64,000 nt of DNA from Microbacterium esteraromaticum (GTDB taxonomy: Bacteria > Actinomycetota > Actinomycetes > Actinomycetales > Microbacteriaceae). The translations under genes were made by a program, and so were the position numbers. Where the stretch lies: the NCBI RefSeq assembly GCF_028747645.1, contig NZ_CP118100.1:868001-932000 (forward strand), read 5' to 3'. Shown piece by piece: positions 25,197-33,823 of the stretch; the stretch's first letter is position 1, and the number at the start of each line of letters is the position of its first letter. The notes below the pieces were generated by a model, which saw only the letters and a list, made by a program, of their open reading frames with translations, had not been told where the DNA came from and made no database searches.

Positions 25197-26921
25197 TCAG
25201 GAATTCACACGGATGATCTCCTGCTGATACGGGGCGATCACCTTGCCCGAGATGCGCAGGTCGAGCACCAGAAAGCGCCGCTCGTCGGGGCTCTCGGTGG
25301 CCCAGGTGCGCAGCCGCTCCAGGTCGGCGAGCGAGCGCACGACGACGCCTTCGGCACCGACGGCCGCGGCGAACGCGGCGAAGTCGACCTCGGGGATCAG
25401 CATCGGCCCCTCGGCCAGTCCCTTCAGCCCGTACAGGTTGACCTCGGCGCCGTACGCGGCGTCGTTCCAGACCACAGCGATCCCGTGGCCGGCGGCCGCA
25501 CGCACGGCCGACTCCAGATCGGCGATCGCCATCAGGCCACCGCCGTCGCCCGAGGTGAGCACCACGGTCGACTCGGGGCGCGCACGGGTCGCGCCGACCA
25601 CGCTCGGCCAGCCCTGCCCGATCGACTGGAACGCGGTGCCGATCATCATCATCCGGTCGGGGGAGGCGACGGGCCAGTACATGTTCGCCCAGCCGATGAA
25701 GTGCCCGCCGTCCGACACGACGACGCGGTCCTCGGGCAGCAACTCGGCCAGGCGGCGGGCGGCAGCGCGCGGGTCGAGGCGGCCGTCCTCGGCGAACTCG
25801 CCGGCATCGGCCTGGGCGCGCGCGGCGGTGACGTCGACGGTTTCGCGCCAGGGTGTGCGCGCAACTCCGGAAGAAAGGGCCTCCGGTGTGGTGCTCACCC
25901 GGTCTGCGGGCCGATCCGCCGGTGTCTTTCCGGAGTTGTGAACGGCGGCGAGCCGGGCGACCAGCGCTTCTGCGGCCAAGCGCGCGTCGGCACGGACGAA
26001 TCCGCCCACATGCGCGTGGGTCGCGGCCGGGGCGACATCGACCTGGAACACCCGGGTGCCCGGCGCGAACAGGTCGCCGAAACGCATCGTGAACTGGTTC
26101 AGCGACGCACCGAAGACGACGGCGACGTCGGCCTCGCGCACCAGCTCCATGGCCCCATCGGCGCCGAATCCGCCGGTCACGCCAAGGTCGTAGCGTGCGT
26201 CGGGGAAGACGCCTCGCCCGAGCGCCGTCGTCGCGGTGAGCGCACCGGTGGCTGCGGCAAGAGCACCGAGGGACTCGCCCGCACCCGCCAGCCAGGCGCC
26301 GCGACCGGCCAGCAGGAACGGACGCTCGGCCTGCGCGAGCGCATGGGCGATCTCATCGAGCATCCCCGCACCGAATTCGCCGCGAGGGGCGAGCGGTGCC
26401 GGAACCCGCGGCTCGGGGGCCTCGGGCACCGCGCCGGCCTCGAGAGCTGCGACGTCGTACGGAATGGCCAGCACCACCGGGACCCGGTAGGTCAGGGCGT
26501 GCTCGATGGCGATGACCGTGGTCGCCGCGGCGTCGGCACGTCCGGTCGTATAGGTGCGTGCGCCGACGGCCGACGCGAGCGCGATCTGGTCGACGTCCCA
26601 CGGGCGCGGGCCCGAGGTGGGCTCGTCGCCCACGACGAGCACCAGCGGCACGTGCGCCTGCACGGCCTCGGCCAGCGCCGTCAGGGTGTTCGTGAAGCCG
26701 GCTCCGTAGGTCGAGGTCGCGGCGGCGATGCGTCCGGATGCCCGGAAGTGCGCGTCGGCGGCGACGACCGCACCTTGCTCGTGGCGCACAGCGGTGAAGA
26801 CGGCATCGGTCTGAGTCTCGATGGCATCGAGGAAGTAGGCGTTGCCATTGCCCATCACCCCGAAGACGTGGTCGATGTGCTGGGCGAGAGTGAGGGCGAC
26901 GTGCGCGGAGACGCTGGGCAT
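25197..26921 (-). CDS. TPP-dependent enzyme of the acetolactate synthase / benzoylformate decarboxylase superfamily
   Basis: 574 residues from the ATG at 26919-26921 (AAAGG box 7 nt upstream). The three domains of the POX/ALS family are visible. The N-terminal PYR domain holds the catalytic Glu48 in RHEQGA. A central domain spans about 185-330. The C-terminal PP domain has the TPP motif from TSGDGGGLMA to the Asn in VVWND. The substrate cannot be told. Between the central and PP domains (residues about 328-354) the chain is encoded by a palindromic element and should be an unstructured loop. It is convergent with the response regulator and not obviously part of either aromatic pathway. Confidence 0.85.
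   Translation of the reverse strand: MPSVSAHVALTLAQHIDHVFGVMGNGNAYFLDAIETQTDAVFTAVRHEQGAVVAADAHFRASGRIAAATSTYGAGFTNTLTALAEAVQAHVPLVLVVGDEPTSGPRPWDVDQIALASAVGARTYTTGRADAAATTVIAIEHALTYRVPVVLAIPYDVAALEAGAVPEAPEPRVPAPLAPRGEFGAGMLDEIAHALAQAERPFLLAGRGAWLAGAGESLGALAAATGALTATTALGRGVFPDARYDLGVTGGFGADGAMELVREADVAVVFGASLNQFTMRFGDLFAPGTRVFQVDVAPAATHAHVGGFVRADARLAAEALVARLAAVHNSGKTPADRPADRVSTTPEALSSGVARTPWRETVDVTAARAQADAGEFAEDGRLDPRAAARRLAELLPEDRVVVSDGGHFIGWANMYWPVASPDRMMMIGTAFQSIGQGWPSVVGATRARPESTVVLTSGDGGGLMAIADLESAVRAAAGHGIAVVWNDAAYGAEVNLYGLKGLAEGPMLIPEVDFAAFAAAVGAEGVVVRSLADLERLRTWATESPDERRFLVLDLRISGKVIAPYQQEIIRVNS
25862..25938. repeat. palindromic element in frame inside the TPP-enzyme gene
   Basis: CAACTCCGGAAGAAAG (25862-25877) is the inverted copy, with a 2-nt insertion, of CTTTCCGGAGTTG (25926-25938), separated by 48 nt. 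It encodes the low-complexity stretch HNSGKTPADRP...ALSSGV between two enzyme domains. Its ends differ from the CCCCTCGTGGG family but its size and placement are alike. Confidence 0.75.
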
Positions 26922-27042
26922 GACTGAGCCTTTCAAGACAGTGACGGAGGGAACCGTATGTGTCTGGCGGCTCACGCGACGGCGCGGAGTGCTGCGTGCC
27001 CCTTTTTCGGGCACCGGCCGCGAACGGCCGGACCTTCTGATA

Positions 27043-27855
27043 CTAACCGCGCGAGAGCGCTGTCGGTGTCAGCTCGACGATCTCGCGGGAACGATCGGCG
27101 AGGTGGATCGCGGTGACCGATTCGGCCGGTAGCGCCTGCCAGCCGTCGCCGGCGACCCCGGTCGAGCTGATGGCGACTGTGCCGTCGGGGGACTGGCGCC
27201 ACCGCAGGGCGAAGTAGTCCTCGTTGTGGCCGGACGGCAGATCGTCGGCGAGGGGGCCCATACGCGAGATGTCGTGCGCGGTGAGTGCGCTGGTTGCGCT
27301 GGCGTGCACGACGATGAGCTGCTCTCCGCTCAGCAGTAGCGCATTCAGACTGGCGTAGGGGAAGTGCTCGCGCAGGCTGCGCACGGCGTTGACCGTCGCG
27401 TCAAGCAGACCGTGGCCCTGCGCGATCTGCTCGCGGATCAGCGCGAAGTACATCTCGCTGTCGGTTGTGCCCCTCAGCGCTGCGACACTGGCCGGTGAGA
27501 GCAGCGACCGCAGGTCATCGAGCGGTGTGATGGTGCCGTTGTGACCGAACGTCAGGCCGTCGACCAGGAACGGGTGGGCGTTGTCGAGGTTGACCGGCAG
27601 ACCCGCGGTCGCCCACCGCAGGTGCACCAGCGCGGCGTGCGCGGGTGTGTCGATGGCCGAGGCGAAGCCGGCATCCGTGACGGCCGAGTGCGGTGAGCGC
27701 CGCATCGTGGGCGCGCTGTCATCGTCGACACCCGCCCAACCCCAGCCGTCGCCGTGCAGGCGCGCAAGCGAGAGCAGGCTGTCGAGTCCATCGGGGTGCA
27801 GCTCACGGCGCGCGGTGGAGCGCGAGGGCGAGACGAAGGCGAACAAGCGGCACAT
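27043..27855 (-). CDS. class II glutamine amidotransferase
   Basis: 270 residues beginning MCRLFAF. Removal of Met would leave Cys2 as the N-terminal nucleophile of the Ntn-hydrolase glutaminase fold. Other visible elements are HGDGWGWAG, VHLRWAT and the HNGTITPLDDL segment with GTTDSEMYFALI, the usual binding residues of EgtC/YafJ-like proteins. It would take NH3 or the gamma-glutamyl group from a glutamine-like substrate. There is no synthetase domain, and no ergothioneine genes are nearby, so the substrate is open. It lies 41 bp downstream of the GNAT gene. Confidence 0.88.
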   Translation of the reverse strand: MCRLFAFVSPSRSTARRELHPDGLDSLLSLARLHGDGWGWAGVDDDSAPTMRRSPHSAVTDAGFASAIDTPAHAALVHLRWATAGLPVNLDNAHPFLVDGLTFGHNGTITPLDDLRSLLSPASVAALRGTTDSEMYFALIREQIAQGHGLLDATVNAVRSLREHFPYASLNALLLSGEQLIVVHASATSALTAHDISRMGPLADDLPSGHNEDYFALRWRQSPDGTVAISSTGVAGDGWQALPAESVTAIHLADRSREIVELTPTALSRG

Positions 27856-27896
27856 GATCTTCCCAGATTAGGCGTCCCGCGCGCCCAGCGGTGTGC

Positions 27897-28499
27897 TCAG
27901 CTGCGAGTTGTCGACTTCGCCAGACTCATCGAGACGTAGGTGGAGAAGCCCGCGCGTGCGGCGAACTTCACGGGGCGCGTGTCTGACACGGTGAATCCGA
28001 GCTTTCGGTACAGGCCGAGCGCCGGGGCGTTCGTGTCCTTGATGTCGCGCAGGATGAACTCGTCGTAGGGCAGCTCGAGCAGGTGCGTCATCAGCGCCGT
28101 GGCGACGCCCTTGCTCTGGTGCTGCGGTGCCGTGGTCACGAAGCCGATCTCGGCGAGTCCGGGACGAGCGCCCGGGTAGGCGCCGAGGAACTGGCTGCGG
28201 ACGATGGCGAAGCTGATCAGCCCATGGAACCATCCGAGGGTGCGTTGCATCTCGCGGCGGTCGGGGGCGAAGCACTCCTGATCGCCTTCGGTCACCGAGG
28301 CGATCGCGGCGGGCTCACCGTCGACGAGCGCCACGAAGAAGCGTTCCAGGATGATCATGTGGGCGAAGGCGTCCGCAAGGGTCTGCGGGTTCTTCGAGAA
28401 GTACTCGAAGTCCTCGGCGAAGCCGTTCACCAGGACGGCGCTGATCCGTCGGCGGTAGCCCTCGCCGAGTTCGTCGCCGCGGGCGATCGTGATGTTCAT
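27897..28499 (-). CDS. GNAT-family N-acetyltransferase
   Basis: 200 residues. The acetyl-CoA-binding motif is in the QHQSKGVATALMTHLLE segment (Q/RxxGxG/A type), after the beta-strand GLAEIGFVTTAP, and DTNAPALGLYRKLGF is the typical motif B. The substrate is unknown. Its start overlaps the tetR stop (ATGA), so it is translationally coupled to that regulator and is a candidate target of it. Confidence 0.88.
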   Translation of the reverse strand: MNITIARGDELGEGYRRRISAVLVNGFAEDFEYFSKNPQTLADAFAHMIILERFFVALVDGEPAAIASVTEGDQECFAPDRREMQRTLGWFHGLISFAIVRSQFLGAYPGARPGLAEIGFVTTAPQHQSKGVATALMTHLLELPYDEFILRDIKDTNAPALGLYRKLGFTVSDTRPVKFAARAGFSTYVSMSLAKSTTRS

Positions 28500-29101
28500 G
28501 CGCGTTCCTTTCGAATGAGCAGGCGCAGCACGATGTCGACGGCGGTGCCGTCGGTCGCTGCGGGCATCGTGGAGTGCATGCCGGCGATGCCGGAGAGTGT
28601 GGCGAAGTAGAGGGTGGTGAGTTGGTCGGGGTCGCCGTCGGCGAAGTCGCCAGCCGCTTGCCCTCTGCGGACGAGTGCCGAGAAGGCATGCCAGAGCGGT
28701 CGCTGGGTGGTGTGCAGTCGCTCTCGGGTGCCGGCGGGCGTGTCGGTGAGGAAGCCCTGATTCATGACGAGAAAGAACTCGGCTTCTCCGGAGCCTCGTC
28801 GCAGGTCCGAGAGGAATGAGCGGGTGAACTCGCGCACCAGCTGGTGCGGGTCGGCGTCGCTCGCGAGAGCGTGGGCGGCTTCGCGTTGCCCGGTGGTCGC
28901 CTGATCGAGCAGCTCGTAGAACAGGGCCTCTTTGCTGGCGTAGTGACGGTAGATCGAGCCGGTGCTGAGGTGGGCTTCTTCGGCGATGTGCCGGATGCTC
29001 GACGCGGCGAACCCGCGACGAGCGAAGACGCGCACCGCGGCCGTCTCGATCGTCTGGCGCGTCGCGTCGCGCAGGGCTTCGTTGTGCGCGGCGGTGCGCA
29101 C
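28496..29101 (-). CDS. TetR-family transcriptional regulator
   Basis: 201 residues. The N-terminal helix-turn-helix is textbook TetR (IETAAVRVFARRGFAASSIRHIAEEAHLSTGSIYRHYASKEALF, about 18-62). The ligand-binding domain has the usual helices and closes with GIAGMHSTMPAA. A perfect palindrome 10 bp upstream of its start is the likely autoregulatory operator. It sits at the end of the paa strand and is coupled to a GNAT gene. The second palindrome near paaA has an unrelated sequence, so this protein is probably not the paa repressor. Confidence 0.9.
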   Translation of the reverse strand: MRTAAHNEALRDATRQTIETAAVRVFARRGFAASSIRHIAEEAHLSTGSIYRHYASKEALFYELLDQATTGQREAAHALASDADPHQLVREFTRSFLSDLRRGSGEAEFFLVMNQGFLTDTPAGTRERLHTTQRPLWHAFSALVRRGQAAGDFADGDPDQLTTLYFATLSGIAGMHSTMPAATDGTAVDIVLRLLIRKERA

Positions 29102-29110
29102 TATCGCACC

Positions 29111-29138
29111 CTTAAAATGAACATGTGTTCATTTTAAG
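29111..29138. promoter_or_regulatory. perfect TetR-type palindrome before tetR
   Basis: CTTAAAATGAACA and its exact complement TGTTCATTTTAAG flank a 2-bp centre, a 28-bp operator in an otherwise G+C-rich region. The AT-rich arms may double as the -10 region of the tetR promoter, giving simple autorepression. Confidence 0.8.
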
Positions 29139-29157
29139 ACGATGACCCTCCGTGGTG

Positions 29158-29928
29158 TCAATGCCCTCTGAAGGTGGGCCGGCGTTTCTGCTGGAAGGCG
29201 GCGAAGCCCTCGCGGTAGTCGTCCGTGTCGCACAGTGCCGCCTGCGCCGCGTTCTCGATATCGACCGCCTCCCACAAGGTGAGGCGCTCGTTGCGAATGC
29301 GGGCGATGAGCCGTTTGCTCGCCAGGAATGCCGCGGTCGCGCCGCGGGCCGCCGCGGCCGCGGCGTCGTCGGTGGCCTGCCGCACCTCGTCGTCGGGGAA
29401 CACACGTGAGAACAGACCGGATGCTACGGCCTCAGCCCCCGACATGAGCCGGCCGCTGTAGATGAGGTCGAGTGTCTTGTGCGCACCGAGACGCTCGGCG
29501 AACAGGGCATGGCCGCCCGAGTCAAGCGTCGCCCCGAGCGCGGCGAACGGCGAACCGATCTTGGCCGACTCCGCGACATAGACCACGTCGGTGGCGATCA
29601 GCAGTCCCAGCCCGACTCCCAGACAGGCGCCGTGCGCGACGGCGAACGTCGGCGCGGGAAACGCCGCCATGCGCTTGAGCAGCGGGGTGACCGTACCGCC
29701 CAGGTATCCGAGCACGTCGTCGTCTCGTGGGTCGACCCCCGAGATGTCGCGTCCGGCGCAGAACGCGCGTCCCTCGCCCCGCAGCACGAGCGCGCGCACG
29801 CCGGCCTGTTCGGCCTCGGTGTAGGCGCTGTCCAACCCGTGCAGTGCCTGTTCGTCGAGCGCGTTGAGGCGGTCGGGCGCGTTGAGCGTCACGTGCGCGA
29901 CGTCATCGGCGATGGCGAGGTCGATCAT
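29158..29928 (-). CDS. paaG: enoyl-CoA isomerase/hydratase, PaaG-like
   Basis: 256-residue crotonase-fold protein. The oxyanion-hole segments are RAFCAGRDISG and HGACLGVGLGLL. Neither of the two catalytic Glu residues of true hydratases is present (GLGLLIATD, SPFAALGATLDSGG). Instead an Asp occupies TLDSGG, matching the IPDCGG Asp of E. coli PaaG as I remember it. That supports the ring-1,2-epoxyphenylacetyl-CoA isomerase, which makes oxepin-CoA. It lies 34 bp downstream of paaE on the same strand, completing the epoxidase operon. Confidence 0.75.
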   Translation of the reverse strand: MIDLAIADDVAHVTLNAPDRLNALDEQALHGLDSAYTEAEQAGVRALVLRGEGRAFCAGRDISGVDPRDDDVLGYLGGTVTPLLKRMAAFPAPTFAVAHGACLGVGLGLLIATDVVYVAESAKIGSPFAALGATLDSGGHALFAERLGAHKTLDLIYSGRLMSGAEAVASGLFSRVFPDDEVRQATDDAAAAAARGATAAFLASKRLIARIRNERLTLWEAVDIENAAQAALCDTDDYREGFAAFQQKRRPTFRGH

Positions 29929-29962
29929 GGCGTGTCCTCCTGCGGGCTGTCGGCGGATGCGG

Positions 29963-31123
29963 TCAGACGTCGTAGTCGACGACGAGGCGGTCGCTGGTGG
30001 GGTGTGACTGGCAGGTCAGCACGTAACCGCGTTCGATCTCATCGGGTTCGAGTGCGTAGTTCTCGGTCATCGTCACGCTGCCGTCGACGACGCGTGCGCG
30101 GCAGGTGCCACACACGCCACCCGAGCAGGCGAACGGGGCATCCGGGCGCACGCGCAGGGCGGCGTTGAGCACCGACTCGTGTGCATCGACGGGACTCTCG
30201 ACCGTCGACGAGACGCCGTCGAGGTTGATCTCGATGCGCACGGCCTTCTCGCCCTGCCGCACCTCGACTTTGCGGGGGCCGCGTTCTGCGGGCGCATCGC
30301 CGGTGGTGAACAGCTCGAAGCGCACGTGTTCGCGGGGCACGCCGAGGTCGGCGAGCACCTCGCGGCACAGGTCGACCAGCGCGAACGGGCCGCAGAGGAA
30401 CCACTCGTCGACGGTGTCGGGAAGGATGAGCGCGCCGAAGATGGTGCGTAGACGCTCTTCGTCGAGGCGCCCCGACATCAATGGCGCGGTGCGCTGTTCG
30501 CGCGAGAGCACATGGTGCAGCACGAGCCGGGTCGGATAGCGGTCCTTGAGGTCGGCGAGGTCTTCGAGGAACATCACGTCGCTGGTCGCCTTGTTGGTGT
30601 ACAACAGCGTGAACCTCGTCGAATCGGATGCTGTCAGCAGGCTTCTGGCGAGCGCCATCATCGGGGTGATGCCCGATCCTGCGGCGATGCCGACCACGTG
30701 CGCTCCGGCCAGCTCGGCCAGGCCCGAGGTGAACGTGCCCTGCGGGCTCATCACGTCGATCTCGAAGCCCGGGGTCAGTTCGGTCTGTGCCCACGTCGAG
30801 AACAGCCCGCCCTCGTCACGTTTGACCGCGACGCTCAGCGTTGTGCCACCTTCGTCGGCCGGGGTCGGCGGGCGGCACAGCGAGTACGAGCGCCGCACCT
30901 CCGCACCCTCCAGGTGCACCCGCAGTGCCACGTACTGACCCGGCAGGTAAGCGTAGTCGTCGACCAACTCGCGTGGCACGGCGAAGCTCACCTCGACGGC
31001 GTCCTTGGTGAGCGGACGCACATGCGACACGGTCAGTGCGTGGAATCGCGCGCGGTGCCGGCCGCCGTCGCCGCCGGCGACTGTGACGGGGGCCTGTGGC
31101 GTGGGAACGCGGAAGAGTGCCAT
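29963..31123 (-). CDS. paaE: phenylacetyl-CoA epoxidase reductase subunit
   Basis: 386 residues. An FAD domain (RRSYSLCRPP, about 72-81) is followed by an NAD(P)H domain (VGIAAGSGITPMMAL) and a C-terminal plant-type 2Fe-2S ferredoxin domain with CSGGVCGTC and a final Cys in VLTCQSHP. This is the order of PaaE. It feeds electrons from NADPH to the di-iron centre of PaaA. It is about 30 residues longer than the usual form because of its N-terminus. The ATG overlaps the paaD stop (ATGA). Confidence 0.95.
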   Translation of the reverse strand: MALFRVPTPQAPVTVAGGDGGRHRARFHALTVSHVRPLTKDAVEVSFAVPRELVDDYAYLPGQYVALRVHLEGAEVRRSYSLCRPPTPADEGGTTLSVAVKRDEGGLFSTWAQTELTPGFEIDVMSPQGTFTSGLAELAGAHVVGIAAGSGITPMMALARSLLTASDSTRFTLLYTNKATSDVMFLEDLADLKDRYPTRLVLHHVLSREQRTAPLMSGRLDEERLRTIFGALILPDTVDEWFLCGPFALVDLCREVLADLGVPREHVRFELFTTGDAPAERGPRKVEVRQGEKAVRIEINLDGVSSTVESPVDAHESVLNAALRVRPDAPFACSGGVCGTCRARVVDGSVTMTENYALEPDEIERGYVLTCQSHPTSDRLVVDYDV

Positions 31124-31653
31124 CAGATCACCTTGAAATGGTCGAAGGGTTCCAGGCACGCGCGGCACTCGTAGAGTGCCTTGCACGAGGTCGAGCCGAA
31201 GCGCGACACCTCATGCGTGTCGAGGGAGCCGCAGCGCGGGCATCGGATGCTGAGGGCGAGCCGCACCGGACCCTGCCGGTGGGCCGCCCGTCCGCTGGGC
31301 GGGGCGATACCGTACGCCGTCAGCTTGCGTTTGCCCTCCTCGCTCATCCAGTCCGTCGTCCACGCGGGGGAGAGCACGGTGCGCACCTCGACGTCGGCGA
31401 AACCGTCGGCGGTCAGTGCCAGCACGACGTCGTCGCGGATGGCGTCCATCGCCGGGCATCCGCTGTAGGTCGGGGTGATGTCGACGACGACGCGCTCGCC
31501 GCGCTCCGACGCGTCGACGCGCACAGCGCGCAGCACGCCGAGGTCTTCGATCGTGAGCACGGGCACCTCGGGGTCGACGACCTTCGCGGCCACCCGCCAC
31601 GCGTGCTGTTCGCGTGCGGTGCCGTGTTCGGGGGACGTCGCGAGGGCGGTCAC
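31123..31653 (-). CDS. paaD: phenylacetate-CoA oxygenase maturation protein
   Basis: 176 residues. A MIP18/DUF59-like domain (HAWRVAAKVVDPEVPVLTIEDLG...TPTYSGCPAM) is joined to a C-terminal zinc-ribbon-like part with CPRCGS and CKALYECRAC. PaaD is needed for epoxidase activity, probably in cluster or metal assembly. I start it at the GTG that overlaps the paaC TGA (GTGA at 31650-31653); an extra GTG lies one codon earlier. It sits between paaC and paaE as expected. Confidence 0.92.
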   Translation of the reverse strand: MTALATSPEHGTAREQHAWRVAAKVVDPEVPVLTIEDLGVLRAVRVDASERGERVVVDITPTYSGCPAMDAIRDDVVLALTADGFADVEVRTVLSPAWTTDWMSEEGKRKLTAYGIAPPSGRAAHRQGPVRLALSIRCPRCGSLDTHEVSRFGSTSCKALYECRACLEPFDHFKVI

Positions 31654-32465
31654 CACGTCGCCCCCGGATGCCGTCGTGCGAGCACCTGCATCTCGGCGAG
31701 CAGGTGACCCATCGGTGTGGCGTGCGACCCGCGGCGCCCGCCACCGCGCGAGTCGCCACCCGAGGGGATCTGCAGATCGGCGGCGCGGAAGACCTCGTCG
31801 ATCACGGCGTCGAAACCGGGGCGCAGCGTCGAGGGCCGCACCGCGGCGCCTTCGAGCCGGTCGATCAGTGGTTCGTCGCGGAACAGTTCTGCCACGTACG
31901 GCCAGACGTCGCCGATCGCGCGGATCATGCGCTCGCGTGAGAGTTCGGTGCCGCCCGCGAGGCGCAGCACCCACTGCACGGCGTGGTCGCGGTGGTAGTC
32001 GACCTCTTTCACCGACTTCGCGGCGATCGCGGCGAGAGTCTCGTCGGACGAGGCGCGCAGCGCCGAGTGCAGCTCGAACATGTACGCGGATGCGAACAGC
32101 TGACGGGCGATCGTCTGGGCGAAGTCGCCGTTGGGTTGTTCCATCAGCCAGGCGCTGCGGAACTCGGGCTCGTCGCGGAAGTAGGCGAGGTCATCCTCGC
32201 TGCGGCCGTCCCACGTGCCGGCGTAGTGCAGCAGTGAGCGGGCGTGCCCCAGCAGGTCGAGGGCGATGTTCGCCAGGGCGACGTCCTCTTCAAGCTCGGG
32301 GGCACGCGAGACCCAAGCGCCCAGTTGCTGTGACAGGATCAGCGCGTCATCGCCGAGCCAGAGCGCATACTCGGCGATGTCGGCCGATGTCGCGCGGGCA
32401 TCGGTGCCGGTCAGTTCGGCGGCCAGGTCGAGCTGGTCCACCGACACGGTGACGTTCTTGTTCAC
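31650..32465 (-). CDS. paaC: phenylacetyl-CoA epoxidase structural subunit
   Basis: 271 residues, all-helical ferritin-like fold similar to PaaA but without a working di-iron site. PaaC binds PaaA and stabilises the epoxidase. Typical segments are YALWLGDDALILSQQLGAW, ANIALDLLGHARSLLHYAG, and EVDYHRDHAVQWVLRLAGGT. The GTG start overlaps the paaB stop (GTGA). The C-terminus has a Gly/Arg-rich stretch (about 236-248) that looks like a flexible insertion before the last helix. Confidence 0.95.
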   Translation of the reverse strand: MNKNVTVSVDQLDLAAELTGTDARATSADIAEYALWLGDDALILSQQLGAWVSRAPELEEDVALANIALDLLGHARSLLHYAGTWDGRSEDDLAYFRDEPEFRSAWLMEQPNGDFAQTIARQLFASAYMFELHSALRASSDETLAAIAAKSVKEVDYHRDHAVQWVLRLAGGTELSRERMIRAIGDVWPYVAELFRDEPLIDRLEGAAVRPSTLRPGFDAVIDEVFRAADLQIPSGGDSRGGGRRGSHATPMGHLLAEMQVLARRHPGATW

Positions 32466-32749
32466 AGGTGCGGCACCCCCTCAGAAGCGGTGTAGTACAC
32501 CGCGTGCCGGTAGTTCTTGCCGGCTGGGCTCTCGAAGAACGCGTCCTTGTCGTCGGGGTCGCTCGTGGTGATCGCCTCGGCGGGCACCACCCAGATCGAT
32601 ACGCCCTCGCTGCGGCGCGTATAGAGGTCGCGCGCGTTGCGCAAAGCCATGTCGGCATCCGGTGCGTGCAGTGAGCCGACGTGCACGTGGTTCAGCCCGC
32701 GGTTCGCGCGGACGAACACCTCCCAGAGTGGCCAGGTTTCAGCATCCAT
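32462..32749 (-). CDS. paaB: phenylacetyl-CoA epoxidase subunit
   Basis: 95 residues, the usual PaaB size. WPLWEVFVRANRGLNHVHVGSLHAPDADMALRNARD-type sequence opens the protein, and SIWVVPAEAI follows. PaaB bridges the PaaAC units of the epoxidase. The ATG overlaps the paaA stop (ATGA). Confidence 0.95.
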   Translation of the reverse strand: MDAETWPLWEVFVRANRGLNHVHVGSLHAPDADMALRNARDLYTRRSEGVSIWVVPAEAITTSDPDDKDAFFESPAGKNYRHAVYYTASEGVPHL

Positions 32750-33723
32750 CAGGCGATCTCCTCCGTGCGCAGTGACTGTTTCCGGGCGTACTCGGCTGCC
32801 GCCTCGCGGACCCATGCGCCGTCTTCATGCGCCGTGCGACGGCGTTCGAGGCGCTCGGCGTTGCACGGCCCGTTGCCGCGCAGCACCTCGTAGAACTCGT
32901 CCCAGTCGATCTCACCCATCGCGTACTGGCCGGTCTGCTCGTCGTAGCGCAGATCGGGATCGGGCAGCGTGATGCCGAGGATCTCGGCCTGCGGCACCAG
33001 CATCCCGACGAAGCGCTGACGCAGGGCGTCGTTCGAGAAGCGCTTGATCTTCCACTTCATCGACTGCGCCGAGTTGGGCGACTCATCGTCGGGAGGGCCG
33101 AACATAGCCAGGCTCGGCCAGTACCAGCGGTTGACGGCGTCCTGGGCCATCTCGCGCTGCTCGTCAGTGCCCTGCATGAGCTGCAGCAGAATCTCGAACC
33201 CCTGGCGCTGGTGGAACGACTCCTCTTTGCAGATGCGCACCATCGCCCGACCGTACGGGCCGTACGAGGCGCGGCACAGCGGCACCTGGTTGACGATCGC
33301 GGCGCCGTCGACGAGCCAACCGATCGCGCCCATATCGGCCCAGGTCGGGGTGGGGTAGTTGAAGATCGACGAGTACTTGGCCTTGCCGCTGATGAGCTGG
33401 TCCATCATCTCGTCGCGCGTGATGCCGAGGGTCTGCGCGGCCGAGTAGAGGTAGAGACCGTGGCCGGCCTCGTCCTGCACCTTCGCCATCAGGATCGCCT
33501 TGCGCTTCAGGCTCGGCGCCCGGGTGATCCAGTTGCCCTCGGGCTGCATGCCGATGATCTCGGAGTGGGCGTGCTGTGAGATCTGGCGGATCAGCGTCTT
33601 GCGGTACGCCTCGGGCATCCAATCGCGCGGCTCGATGCGCTGCTCGTGCGCGACGAGATCGTCGAAGTGCTCCTGCGCGTCGGCGTCGCCCTCGACGAGA
33701 GAGAGGTCTGCGGGGGTTGTCAT
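32749..33723 (-). CDS. paaA: phenylacetyl-CoA epoxidase catalytic (di-iron) subunit
   Basis: About 324 residues. The helical di-iron domain shows the Glu and His ligands in [27 protein letters not shown] and the later [15 protein letters not shown]. It inserts one oxygen into the phenylacetyl-CoA ring. I prefer the second of two adjacent ATGs (33721-33723), 6 nt after AGGAG; the first adds one Met. It is the first gene of paaABCDE-paaG. A palindrome resembling the PaaR operator lies 14 bp upstream. Confidence 0.96.
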   Translation of the reverse strand: MTTPADLSLVEGDADAQEHFDDLVAHEQRIEPRDWMPEAYRKTLIRQISQHAHSEIIGMQPEGNWITRAPSLKRKAILMAKVQDEAGHGLYLYSAAQTLGITRDEMMDQLISGKAKYSSIFNYPTPTWADMGAIGWLVDGAAIVNQVPLCRASYGPYGRAMVRICKEESFHQRQGFEILLQLMQGTDEQREMAQDAVNRWYWPSLAMFGPPDDESPNSAQSMKWKIKRFSNDALRQRFVGMLVPQAEILGITLPDPDLRYDEQTGQYAMGEIDWDEFYEVLRGNGPCNAERLERRRTAHEDGAWVREAAAEYARKQSLRTEEIA

Positions 33724-33736
33724 CATCGACTCCTGT

Positions 33737-33760
33737 TTACTGACCGATCGTTAGGTAATT
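33737..33760. promoter_or_regulatory. PaaR-like operator upstream of paaA
   Basis: An imperfect 22-bp palindrome runs from TTACTGACCG to TTAGGTAA, centred on CGATCG. The half site ACTGACCG and the opposite AGGTAATT fit, with two mismatches, the TetR-type PaaR box of Corynebacterium glutamicum as I recall it (half site ACTnACCG). The position, overlapping the likely promoter of paaA, fits repression relieved by phenylacetyl-CoA. Confidence 0.6.
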
Positions 33761-33823
33761 CTGACACGCGCGCCGGCGAGGTGCAAGGGATGCGCTGTCG
33801 GTGGCGTGCGGCAGAGTGGAGGT

